From assembly GCA_019022495.1 (NCBI GenBank), contig JAFEKR010000017.1, positions 186,001 to 250,000 on the forward strand: a DNA stretch of 64,000 nt, given 5' to 3'. Of this stretch, positions 28,171-38,413 are shown one piece after another. Positions within the stretch are counted from its first letter, which is position 1; each line of letters begins with the position of its first letter. The notes below the pieces were generated by a model. That model did not search any database. It saw nothing but the letters and a program-made list of their open reading frames with translations, and was not told the DNA's origin. A program made the translations under genes and the position numbers. This DNA is from Epichloe hybrida. Lineage: Eukaryota; Ascomycota; Sordariomycetes; Hypocreales; Clavicipitaceae.

Positions 28171-29426
28171 CATTCGTTTCCACCGATGTCTTATCCTAGT
28201 TAATGCGCGCCCCTTGCCCACACATCCGATGCTTCAGGGAGCTCTTCCTGACAAGACTGGACTAGACTGGGCTAGACTGGGGCTCGTCTAGAAGATCAGG
28301 GCTTCGCAGGGTGTGGCACGATGCAAGTCGGATGGGAACGGTTCAAACTATGAACATCACTTCGCTCACTCAAGGCAATGGTAACACCATGAGTAATTGT
28401 TTTTTTCGAACAAGTCCAATCATTATACAGAAATAAAGTCATTCATTTTGCCCAAACTGCCCCAAACAGTTGCGCTACGTGACTTGAAAATGGTCATTCA
28501 GCCGAAGGCTGTGTGTACACGTTAATCCATAAGTCTCCTGCCAGAAGTACGGTATGGATACTCTCACAAAGGACATCACTGTAGATTCAGCGGGTGTGTA
28601 GGCATTGGCCCAGTGCATTCATTGCTGCCGCGTACTCGAGGATGTAGATTCAGAATATTGTGTTCTTGCCAAGTGTCTGTTTCCTCCCGCCAAAAATCCA
28701 ATGGTACATCCTCATCAGTTTCTACCCTTGTCCTGCACGTATATCATTAAGCGTGAACCCCCGTGACAGTAGTCCTCAAGTATTTCTGCTGGACGGCGTG
28801 TGATCTCGCCGTTCCTCATCCTTTCAGGGCAGATACACACAGGATGGTCATCGATTCAATTTGGGGTGTCAGTTGAGTTGAAGCAAGGGTGAAACGGCCT
28901 GCTATAGGTGTATGGACCTGCCCAGCTGTACAGCTAGAAACCAAGTCCACACAAGCGATGAAAGATGTGAGACGGTGTGGAAAGTAATGATAATGAATTT
29001 AGCCATCTAGGCTATCCACACGTGGCACAACGAGGCTCTATGAGGGCGAAAAGAGTCTCTGCCCTGGAAGTGCTACACGAGGTCTTGTAATCAGTCGCGA
29101 AGAGGATTGGATTAAAAGGCATGCTTATTGTGTTTGTAATATTGCGACAAAAATGCTAGCGTCATGTTAAAATTATCAAGCAAGGAAGCCTACTATAAGG
29201 TCCAGATCTATGGATAAGTAAATCTAGGTCTTTAAATAGAGCCTCATCATAAATGTGATAACAAGTAAAATGCATGAATCTGTACTAAGAAACGAAGAGG
29301 AGGTGACGAGGGCAATGCCTCAGATTTGAGGCTGCAGCTCTGACTCGATTGCGGGCAAGTTATTACAGTGTGGCAATTGGCTGTTCCATCCTCAACTGTA
29401 CAATTTTCATTCGCAACTCACCCGGC
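28171..29426. other. Intergenic, normal composition, no gene seen
   Basis: About 1.25 kb of roughly balanced base composition without a convincing reading frame, RNA gene or repeat. It precedes the DUF7730-type gene and may include its promoter. Confidence 0.5.
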
Positions 29427-30738
29427 ATGCCCAAAAAGCTTTCCGACTGGCTCCACCGCCAAGCAGCCCAGCTGCAACGCAACGGAAAGGACACAAAAAT
29501 CCAAGACTCGCTGGAGGAGCTGTGCCTGAGTAACAGCAACAGCAACGCGCATCGTCGCCCTATAACGCCTACAGCTCAGTCCCGTCCTGGCAACGGCCCC
29601 TTTTTCGAACTCCCGGCGCATCTTCGCGAGAAAATCATCACGGCCGCCTTTGGAGACCGCGCGTTGCACTTGGTGCTGGAGCATCGTCGGGCCCATCGAC
29701 AGAACCCCACGTCCCACGCCGGCTTCTGGCTTGGCCAGTCTGCTCGTGGGCCGTCATCAGACGTCGAATGGGACTCGGCTTCGGCTACGGCTTGGAGATG
29801 GCGAAGCTGCGTTTGCCACCGAGACCCTCCCGGCCGTAAATGGTCCGCCGTGCACGTATCCGCAGATGCATGTCTCCAAGGTGAACCCGTGTCATGTGCA
29901 CATTGGGAGACGGGAGCATCCATGCCGGGGAAATGCCTCGTCGGCGTCATGGGCTGGCTTCTCTCGTGTCGACAGTCGTAGGTACCGAGTGACGAAGCCC
30001 GCGGTTCATCTACTTCTGGTCTAAAGCTAACGAAACATGCTGTGGTTTGAGGTATACCGAGACCATAGGACTTCTCTACAGCAGCAACGTCTTCAAGTTT
30101 GACGACTGGTCAGATACGCTGCGCTACATGCCCCGGCTGATTCTGCCGCAGAGACTGGCGGCTCTCAGATATGTCGAGATTCAGTACTGCATGCCAGGCA
30201 AGACGGTCGCTGAAACAACCCAGGCGGATACTTCGCCTTTTGATGCGTTGCTTCGCAGCATGTCGCAAGTCGAGATGGTGCATATTTCTCTCTACGGCGG
30301 CGATCTGACACCTCTTGATCGAAAGCCACAAATGGACAAAGTCGACCTCAAGCGGCAGCGCATGGTTTACAAAGCAGGCGAGAGGTGGAGACGCATCCTG
30401 ACAGACGGCCGCCTCAAGCATCTGTATCTTGCTGTCCCATCGTCTGTCTACAATCGGTGGCAGGAGGCGTCAAGCCGATTGTCAAATCAATCTACGCACG
30501 AGTACCCCGGCCCAAGATTCTGGCGAGCCATCAATACACCGGCGCCTTCGTTAGAGGCTGCGACACAATCGCCGTCTACGGAAACTTCTGGATACTGGAT
30601 TGTTCAAGGAATGGACGATTATATACCGCGAGAGTCGCATTGTTTCCAGCCGAGTTGAAAAATCAAGAAGTGCGGCGCTTATGTGACTTCGCTGTTAAGA
30701 TCCAGACTCTATCATTGTATTGTTGTAACCAGGCCTGA
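29427..30738 (+). pseudogene. DUF7730-type fungal protein gene, one intron, apparent frameshift
   Basis: The start ATG at 29,427 opens MPKKLSDWLHRQAAQLQR. Exon 1 (to 29,977) carries the family landmarks FFELPAHLREKI, WRWRSCVCHR and a CLVGVMGWLLSCRQ segment. An intron at 29,978-30,051 (GTAGGT donor, GCTAAC branch, TTTGAG acceptor) joins in phase to YTETIGLLYSSNVFKF, the hallmark of these F-box-like DUF7730 proteins. The frame then changes near 30,455-30,475. The first frame gives an atypical tail ending at 30,658, whereas the +1 alternative gives KSIYARVPRPKIL and VYGNFWILD before a stop at 30,736-30,738, which fits the family better. A missing base (or assembly error) is the simplest reading, giving about 412 residues. 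Function of the family is unknown. The 3' end overlaps the convergent LysM gene by a few bases. Confidence 0.6.
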
Positions 30739-31304
30739 TACACCAATACAGACGTAATTCTTTAGCCACAGCGACTTGCAGTCGGCTCCAACGCCCGAAT
30801 TCCACTTGTAGAAGTCACTTCGAGAATGGAGGAAGATTTTCTTAGCAGAAATACTCAATATTCGTGCGGCGGGTTGGTGAGAGCTCACCTGAGATCAATG
30901 CCGTTCGAATTGGCAATGGACCAGCAACTATCAACATCTTTGACGAAGTAGACACGCTGGCACCCGCTTATCGTTCCCGGCTGGAAGTAGAGCAAGAGCA
31001 CTATTGTCAACGACATTGACGCAAAATCGGCTACGCAGTACCAGTAGCCGCTCTTGAAGGCATTGCAGTCACCCTTCAAGCCGGGGTTGCAACCCAGATG
31101 TTTCTTTTCGGAAATGATGGAGTACACTTTCAGGAGGCCCTGGCAGTTCTGGCTGGTTGAAGCCTGGTAGAAGCCGTCGCAGCCCTTGACCTTGCCACTA
31201 TCCAATGGAGCTGGTGTCACAGGCAGCACTTTAATTAAGAATTCAAGGCATACCCTGACCCTGACTACTGCTAGCGCGGGCCGGACTTCGGGACTGTGAA
31301 ACAT
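30712..31304 (-). CDS. LysM-domain protein (small, possibly secreted; 5' end uncertain)
   Basis: Two LysM chitin-binding modules are visible. The first runs from GCDGFYQASTSQNCQGLLK to KSGYWYC. The second runs from GCQRVYFVKDVDSCWSIAN across an intron to DFYKWNSGVGADCKSLWLKN and VCIG, with the spaced cysteines typical of fungal LysM proteins. Introns fit at 30,981-31,034 (54 nt, phase 0, so retention would keep the frame) and 30,818-30,888 (GTGAGC...CGAAG). The stop is TGA at 30,712-30,714. LysM proteins bind chitin or chitin oligomers, and some mask hyphal chitin from host receptors. No signal peptide is visible: the upstream frame reaches 31,304 with little family likeness before about 31,230, so the true first exon is either missing or not recognised. 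The nearby telomere repeat and broken chitinase make 5' truncation plausible. Confidence 0.6.
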
Positions 31305-31399
31305 GTACCGGTCTTGATCGATCCGAGCCGTTGAAACAAAATGAAATGCGGCGCCCGACCCGTCACATCGGCGCTAGGCGTAAGAACCGAGCAGCAAAG

Positions 31400-31417
31400 T
31401 AACCCTAACCCTAACCC
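31400..31417. repeat. Interstitial telomere repeat, (TAACCC)x3
   Basis: The sequence TAACCCTAACCCTAACCC is three exact units of the fungal telomere repeat (TTAGGG on the minus strand). The C-rich strand reads 5' to 3' on the plus strand, the orientation found at the left end of a chromosome. It lies about 50-70 bp beyond the point where a GH18 chitinase reading frame breaks off. Confidence 0.9.
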
Positions 31418-31469
31418 ATACGAAGCGGGGGCAGCGTAAGTGTGAGCCCATACTTAGGCCCAGAGCGGT

Positions 31470-31991
31470 TCAGTCTCTCTTTGAGTCTTTTACAGAGTGT
31501 GGCGTAGTTGTTGTAGTCTCAGGAAAGACTGTCCTCCAAGGCCTGGGGTCATTCATTACCCATCCGCCAATTGCGATCCAGACTTGCAGATCTGGTTGGC
31601 GGGCTTTGAGCGCCGAGACTCTTCTGTACAGCGAGGCGGTTCCAGGATCTATCGGCGCAACTCGGAATGTTTTTGGATCAATGAGGGCAAAAGCAAAGTT
31701 GATATGAGTATAGTAACCCAGAGGGATTTCCTCTGGTGTCATCGCTAGGATCCCCCGACGTAGATTAGCATGTTTCCAATATCGGCGAGTCGGTAAAATA
31801 AACAAACCACAACTTACTTCCACACGGCCTTTGGTAACTCCAACCTTCCGAATACCCGATCGTCTTTTTGTTAGCACTCTTGCCGTCAGGACACGACGGC
31901 GACACGACAGTGCGACCCTGGCAGTAGTCCTGCGTCGTGCCGCAGAAGTCGAACGCCGAGTATTGTGACACGCTGAGAACAGGTAGCTCGT
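31470..31991 (-). pseudogene. Truncated GH18 (subgroup C-type) chitinase fragment
   Basis: The minus-strand exon 31,818-31,991 encodes a hevein-like chitin-binding remnant (SAFDFCGTTQDYC) followed by the start of a GH18 barrel (KKTIGYSEGWSYQRPCG). An intron fits at 31,745-31,817 (GTAAGT donor, GCTAAT branch, CCTAG acceptor). Exon 2 continues TMTPEEIPLGYYTHINFAFA and VWIAIGGWVMNDP, then decays after TVF into unrelated residues and a stop near 31,470. The catalytic DxxDxDxE motif should come some 40 residues further on and is absent, as are the N-terminal LysM or signal regions. GH18 enzymes of this type cleave chitin. This copy cannot be active. Both ends are abrupt: telomere repeats on one side, an SGNH fragment on the other. 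Confidence 0.8.
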
Positions 31992-31994
31992 ATC

Positions 31995-32861
31995 ATGCTT
32001 GAACGCGGGGGAATAGCATTGACTTTGTCGCCTGCAGTGGCGACAGGTCCGGCGTCGCCGCCCAGTTGCCCCGGAGATGATGTGTGGATTGATCCTACTC
32101 TCGGCCTGGGACTGCCGGTCTCGTTCGGCAAGAACTTCCATCCCAACCAGCTCGGTCATCTAGTCATGGCGTCCTTTGCAGTTGAAACCATGATCCAGCA
32201 ACGTGCCAGAGTTCTCGGTGTCGACAACCCCACGTGCGCTGTCCAAGATGAGTTCAAGTGCTGGCAGAAAGAGGGTCGCAAGGGATACGCCAGCGCCGAT
32301 CTCCTGGACGAGAACTACAAAGATTTTTGCAACAATTACGTCAAGAAGCCAGTTAACGAGGTCGGCTGGAAAGCTGAGAAAACTTACAACGAGAAAACGC
32401 CTGAAGAGCACAGTTTTGTGCTCGATTTGGACGATGCAACAGAGTACAACAAAGATGAATGTTTGGACTCCTTCAAGCGCATCATCCACGGCTGCGACGG
32501 CGACGCAACAAACAATCCCATGAACTGGAAATTTGGGGGCAAGTACGTCCGCGGGGCTTATACGTATGAGCTCAATATCAAGAGAGATAACCGTCCGTGG
32601 CCACCACCTAAAGAACCGTACGGTACATGTGGCTCTGTGGACAACTGGATTTTGTTCTTCCCAACATGGTCCAGCTTTGTGATATACAGCGCGGGCTGGG
32701 CGGGACACGATTGGGGCCAACAGACATTGCTGGACAATGCGAAGAAGGGTCTGGGCCTCGGTGTCACAATGTGGCGGCTCGACTATTTCGATAAGCCCGA
32801 CGAGAATTTCTGCTGGATGAAGAGAGGAATGGCAGATAAAGATGCATCGATCGAAATGTGA
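31995..32861 (+). pseudogene. 3' part of an SGNH/GDSL esterase-like secreted protein gene
   Basis: The frame ending at 32,861 encodes the last strand of an SGNH hydrolase (VWIDPTLGLGLPVSFGK, then NFHPNQLGH, where the His is in the position of the catalytic His). About 240 residues of a cysteine-containing C-terminal domain follow, with WKFGGKYVRGAYTYELN, KRDNRPWPPPKEPYGTC and SAGWAGHDWGQQTLL. The same C-terminal domain occurs in several fungal secreted SGNH and chitinase proteins. The nucleophile block (GDS/GxS) and the first two thirds of the hydrolase are missing. Upstream of about 32,075 the frame has no family likeness and runs into the oppositely oriented chitinase fragment. The open frame itself is undamaged for 288 codons, so the break is recent or the tail is still expressed from another start. 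I favour a truncated gene. Confidence 0.6.
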
Positions 32862-33076
32862 TTGAATTACGCGTGACGCCAATTCTACTACTTCAATAAT
32901 CGTTCTAAGAACCGATCGTTCGTGCATGCGGTGGTGGAAGGTACCAAGCTATCACAACCATTCAGCAGAGTCGAGAAACGTTGGCTGGAGCTCTATGATG
33001 AGTTGAAAACGAATCTCACCTCCAAAAGTAGAAACATGTAATTATTCCAATTGCATGTCACCATTCCAACGAGCCC

Positions 33077-34503
33077 TCAGGCACCGTAATACTTGTCGGC
33101 CATTTTTCTATGGTCTCGACGTAATGTCTCTGGTTCAAGGTCTTCAAATGCCATACTCCAAATGGCCTGAGCTTCCGTTATGGCGGTAGCCCGTGCGGAA
33201 TCTAGGCCTGAATATTCTTAAGCGTCCAAGGCCTTTGATTGTGCAGAAATGATTCACTCACCAATATGCTGGGCCATCACTGGATATAACGCATATCGAG
33301 TGAGCCCCTCCTCTATAGCTCGGTCATTTAGCATCAAGTCAATTTGACCCTGACCTCTACTTCTCAGGAATTGCACAAGTGGCAGTACTTGCTCGCGTGG
33401 AAATATCATTATTTGTGAGCAGCAGCCAAACGGCTCGTCAGCTACTCCGTGTGATGGTGGCCAAAGTGATGCCTTGCCACTTTGGAAAAAGAGAACGACA
33501 TAGGACGGCATCAGAATTGCCAGCAGCACGAACAGCGATCCCGGATTGAGATACGAGTTCGCAGCTTTCCACCGCCGGCGCGCAAATATAACGGGCGGTG
33601 TGATAGCCAACCATATGCCCAAAATTATCCAGTACTCATTATTGCCACCAATGCGTCTGCTTGACCAGCCTGTGGATCGTTCCTGATTGAACATCCGCAG
33701 GTACAACCACGGCTTGTTAGATTTGTAGGAGGCAGAGATATGGCGCAGTCCTGACAGGAGATGTACAAGCCAGCCATCAGCAAGCATAATATCATCCTCG
33801 AATATGCCTACGTATGGAGTCTCCATTTTATGACACTCCTCGAGGGCATATGCGTAGTCAAACACGCCTTTTTTGGCAAAATTACGCTCTTTCTCGAGTT
33901 CTTGGAGACGCTCGCTCTCTGCTGTTGACACATTGTAGGTGTACATGTTATCGACGGCTCGTGATGCCCAACTCTGATGCCAGATTGGGTGCTCGTTAGG
34001 ATCTGTGTGAGCGATGAAGACGTTCAAATATAGATCGTCTCGCTCTTCCGGAAGCAAGCCGCCCAGGGCACTAGCGACTGTGGTCTAGATTGTGCAAAAA
34101 TCTAAGTTAAAAAGTAAAATTACTGCTAAAACCTGGAAGGGGGACTAACCTCAACATACTGAGTGTATCGCCTCCTGACGGAAGGAATCGTTGCACAAAG
34201 GCTCCGATTTAACACCTGCTCATTTGGTGCCAAGTGAGCGGTGGAATTAGTGATTTGCTCGACGAATGTTTGGACCTCGGCTTTGCGATATTGCGAATAT
34301 TTCTGCTCGTACGCGCGACTCTTGTCGAAGAACCTGCTCCCCGGGTCGCGGTAGAAGTGCGTTCGTGCGTACCAAGTAGCGCAACCAATCAAAAAAAGGC
34401 CGACGAACACTTTGCAAAACAGAGGGCGGAGTTCACGTATAAGGCGTGGCATATTTATGTGCTCACGAAGTATCCCCGGGATTCTTATCTGGGGTTGTAA
34501 CAT
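33077..34503 (-). CDS. PGAP4-like GPI-glycan glycosyltransferase, integral membrane protein
   Basis: Three exons (34,503-34,150; 34,084-33,262; 33,207-33,077) join in phase to 435 codons plus stop. Intron 1 is 34,085-34,149 (GTTAGT...TCTAG) and intron 2 is 33,208-33,261 (GTGAGT...TTCAG). The protein has an N-terminal membrane segment at about residues 30-46, a short acidic FEDDI motif at 213-217 (the EDD-type motif of PGAP4), then two tandem hydrophobic segments at about 269-286 and 300-319. A conserved GCCSQIMIFPREQVLP block and a QHIG...IWSMAFED tail follow. PGAP4 (TMEM246) in animals is a Golgi GalNAc transferase acting on GPI glycans, with a tandem membrane hairpin inserted in its catalytic domain. 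The layout here matches. Fungal substrate is not established. Met18 is an alternative start. It lies next to the GlcNAc cluster and points the same way as nag3; a functional link is not shown. Confidence 0.78.
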
Positions 34504-35199
34504 GTAGCGTCAGTTAGCGTCAACGAAATGAGCATTTTTAATGCACTGATTGGCCGGGGTAGTGGGTTTTTAAATTGGGCACGTGATGGGTAGTGAGGGG
34601 GTGTCCGCCCGCAATTCAATCTGCCAGGCATCTCGAACCTGTGATGCCTCCTCACAAACCACGACCTACAATACAGTACATAGGTCCAGGTAGTTCCGAG
34701 CAGCTCGTAGCAAGGTTAGCGTAGAACCCACGGCGTATTGTGATGCTCGCTGCTCGGAATTACCTGAGACCCACTGTATTTCATGTCTCTTCCCGCCGAA
34801 TCTGCAATCCTCACTAAAAACACCCGCTATATAGCACTTATTATGTAACGGGCTGAGCCCGATGGTGGGTCGACTTGCGTCAAAAAGACACATACGGAGT
34901 AGTTCGCCTGATCTATCCACTCCGTCTGTAAGCAAGCACAGTAACGGCCATCCCCAAATCTCTTCCAGTGTGACCTGAACAACCGTGCTTGTATGACTTG
35001 CATTGGCGCTCGCTCTGTGGGTATCGCATAGATAGTACTCTTCGATTCATGACTGTGTGACCCGTATTCCCGCGCCGGTTGGCGCTTTGAAAACAACTGC
35101 AACACAAGTTCTAGATAAAAGGGCGCGGCTATGTCTGGCAGCTGCAGCCGTTGGAGTTGGTTAGATCAATTGCATGAATGAATAGCGCTGCATCATCAC
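34504..35199. other. Intergenic: PGAP4-like promoter and nag3 3' region
   Basis: About 700 bp between two minus-strand genes. It should hold the promoter of the PGAP4-like gene and the 3' UTR of the GH3 gene. Open frames around 34,666-35,107 show no family likeness and no splice partners. No repeat was seen. Confidence 0.5.
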
Positions 35200-38100
35200 T
35201 TACACATCAGGGGAGTTTGTAATTTCTTCAAATGCCTGGAGTATGTCAAAGCCCATTGCCACCAACGGCTCGTATGCGTCATCCACGGCCTGCGAAACAA
35301 GTCAGAATCACCGTGCTCCTATGACAAGAGTGTGGTGCGACTTACCCAGCTCAACACGGCCTTGGAAGCTTTATAGCTCTTGCTTTGTCGAACGCCCATC
35401 AGAGCCAGCCCTTGCAAAACCAGCGTTGCCTGAGGCGTGGATAGCACGATGGGCGCAACTATGCCACCGATGTCTCCACGGTCCGATAAAAGAGAAGGCA
35501 TATATGTGGCCAAGGAGCTAGCTTGGCAGCAAACGATGACGGTCCCAATTAGATTGCCAGACGGATCCTTGGCTCTTACAATTCCACACGCCTTGTTCTC
35601 TGAGAGGGCGTACGTGTACAGTTCGTGAACTTCCGGGTTGGCATTTGCACGGACATGGTGCAACACGCCGTCCGCATTCTCCAGACCATGAATCAAATCA
35701 AAACTCAAGTCAGCTCTTTGGATGCTTTGAAGAAGTCCTTCAGGGGCTGTCCAATTAGGGAGGTCGTTGATGATCATGTTCGTCAGGCGACGGGGAAACT
35801 GTGTGTCCCATCCGCTGTTACTGAACCATTCTTTTACAGTGTTGACCTCGATATCCAGAGGGATGCCCAGGAAGATTCCCGGGAAAGACATTCCAACTCG
35901 TACCTTCTTGAGACCTATTTGCTCTCCAATGCTCTTCAGGGCTCGTCTATGAAGTGATGGTCCAATAGAGACATTTCGTTTACCAGGGTCGACAAGCAAC
36001 GCCCCAATGATGCCAACACCGCCAATGAAGTATGTGGCTACAAAGCCGTAAAGGGCTCCTGTGCTGCTGTTTCTCACGACAAAGTGAGTTTCGTTGATAT
36101 TTTGGTTATGAAGCTCGAAAGAAGCCGCGCTTGTTGACTTGAGAAAATGAAGGTCTGGCGCACTGGCTCTATGAATTCCCTTGAGCAGGTTGTCCAGACC
36201 CGCACAGTCTCTGCTTCGGTCGTACTCTTCCACGAGCCAGTGTTGTCTCGATTTGAGTACCTTTTTGCTCTTGCGCAGCGTTCCGGGCATGCTGCCTGTA
36301 GGGCTAATCTCGCCCACCAACACCCGAAGCAATGCAGACATGGCGTTCTCTGTGAAGTCAAACGTGCAAATATAGGTGCCGATAGACTTGTCCATGGCAA
36401 AGTCGTACGGAGAGCTCACAGCGACCACGATCAGCTGTTTTTTGTTTCCTCTGCTTCGATGCAAAGAGCACATCATGTCCACATGCTTAGTGAAGCCTGC
36501 TTGGTACATGTTTCGATTGGCATCTGCTGTGACGATGATTATGCATGAAGCCCTATTAATGAGGTTTTCGTGGACTGTTGATTTTCGTCAGCGGAATGTC
36601 ACAAAGGGTCGGAGGTCGAACCATTGGTTTCCTCTCACCGGGTCTTACGCCATTCGCCGTGTAACTCGTGTGGAGAAGCTTCTCGTTGCGGTATCTAGCA
36701 AGGTTTTTTCCAAATTCGCGAAAGACGCCCTCACCACACATGATGGCACTCCTCTGGCGTTCTTTGTGCGCCCAGTCATCATAAGTTGTGGGAGCTCGTG
36801 ACCAATTCTTTTTAGATCCCAGCAGGCTTTTGGTCATCGCAGAGGCGGGAAGGGCCTTGACCAGGGGCGTGAGTAGTAGGAGCTCTTCTCCAGGGTGCAT
36901 GGAGATCGACAGAGGTAGTAGTTTCTCTTTGTCGCGGAATACAGTGATGGATTCGTCATAAGCGTGCCGGGAGAGAGAAAGATGTGATGGGTGAATTTGA
37001 GACAGAAGGGAGATGCCTGGCGGGTTGAGAGCTTTCGCCCAGGATGTGCAAGTGGATTTGAGATGTAGCATGCGTCTTATTGAAGTGAATGTTCTTTCTT
37101 TCGTTATGATCCCGTTGTCATAGCCCAGCTTCAAGCCCTTGATAGCTTCCAGCTGAACATCGTAAGCGCGGCAAAGGAGGACCAGGTCACAACCAGCTTC
37201 GACTGCCATGACCACTCCGTTTTGAACGCCCAGGTCGTGACTGAGCGCTCCCATTTCCAAACATTCCGAAATAGCAACCCCCTCGAAGCCAAGCTCATTG
37301 CGGAGTAAATCGTCCACGACCTGGTCTGAGAGACAAGCATGGCCAACGTTCATGGATGGGTTTGAAATACTACAGCCACCGACTAACATGGCACCCAGAT
37401 TTCCAGACGCAATTGCATTCCGGAAGGGAACAAGGGCACTTAAACTTAGTTCTTCCAGAGTTTGTGTGATGATTGGGACGTCGAGGTTGGAACCTTGGAA
37501 ATCCAGATTCCCGTACGATGGGAAATGCTTCCCGGCAGCGGCCATTCCAGCATCTCGGACACCGCTGAGAGCAGCAAGACCATATTGGGAGGCTTCCAGA
37601 GGGTCGTCTCCGGTGGCACGAACACCAAGCGGTTGATACCTTGCATTGTTGAGAACATCCAGAACGGGGCCGAGCATCAAATTCACACCACACGCCGAGA
37701 TCTCCGTTGCTGTCGCTTTCGAGATTTCGTAAGCCAACTCAATGCGCCCAGTGGCTGCAACACCCATAGCGCTGGGGAACTGGCAGATATAGTCCTCGTC
37801 GAAAAGGCTGTTGACGCCGCCATTCTCCTGATCTACAGCAATGAGCAGTGGATGGGGATGGCCGGAATTCTTGGCGATGGTCTGTAATTCTTGGACAAGT
37901 TTGGCCGTTTGTTGAGCAGCTAGTTAACCAAAGTCAGCACATTTCCCTTGATCTGCGTTTCCCCCTTTATGTTCATTCTCTCCCCCAAAGTCAGAGGTGA
38001 ATAAGGCTACACAGCATGATGGATTTCATGTAGGTGAGCTGACGTCCTTACAAGGGGACTGTCCGACGTTTCGGCTGAACACTGGTTTATACGAACATTT

Positions 38101-38413
38101 CAAGTTCTTGGCTGTGAGAATGATGGATCCCAGGTGATGGTCCTCGATAAGACTCTTAATCTGGGGAGTTACTTCAGTGCCATCCCAACCCATGATCAGC
38201 ATCTGGCCAATCGCCCTGTTACAACACAAGCAGAGAAGCCTCTACGTCAGCGTCTGTTCCTCGCGGGCTTCTCGAGTATTCGTCACATTGGTCAAGTATA
38301 AAATTCGGTTGCGATTCAATGACAATAGAGAAGACATACCAATCGAGGTTGTGCCATAGTGGGTCCAAGTCGCCGGCCTCAGAGCTCGCGTTGGCGTTTG
38401 AGTTGGCAGCCAT
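35200..38413 (-). CDS. nag3: NagZ-like GH3 protein fused to a C-terminal GNAT domain
   Basis: Five exons (38,413-38,340; 38,215-38,097; 37,919-36,639; 36,574-35,346; 35,289-35,200) join in phase to 930 codons plus TAA. The start is MAANSNANASSEAGDLDPLW, with no signal peptide, so a cytosolic protein is likely. Residues 20-440 form a GH3 barrel of the NagZ type (IGQMLIMGWDGTEVTPQI, LLIAVDQENGGVN, GKHFPSYGNLDF at about 194, ISECLEMGALSHDLG at about 281). Residues 440-600 resemble the GH3 C-terminal domain (VSSPYDF, PTGSMPGT). Residues about 640-930 look like a GNAT acetyltransferase (GALLVDPGKRNVSIGPSLHR). The canonical NagZ Asp nucleophile site (SDDL) reads SECL, and the His-Asp dyad loop is absent. 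Intron 2 (37,920-38,096) has a weak GTTCGT donor. It is divergent from dac1, as in the Trichoderma GlcNAc cluster, whence the symbol. The substrate is unknown. Confidence 0.85.

Noticed and set aside
31995..32927. 255-codon minus-strand frame (32,160-32,927) opposite the SGNH fragment
   Set aside because: The plus-strand frame has clear family motifs; the minus frame is its shadow.
34666..35107. Overlapping minus-strand open frames of 64-92 codons
   Set aside because: No family likeness, no start context or splice partners; they lie in the nag3 3'/PGAP4-like 5' intergenic region.
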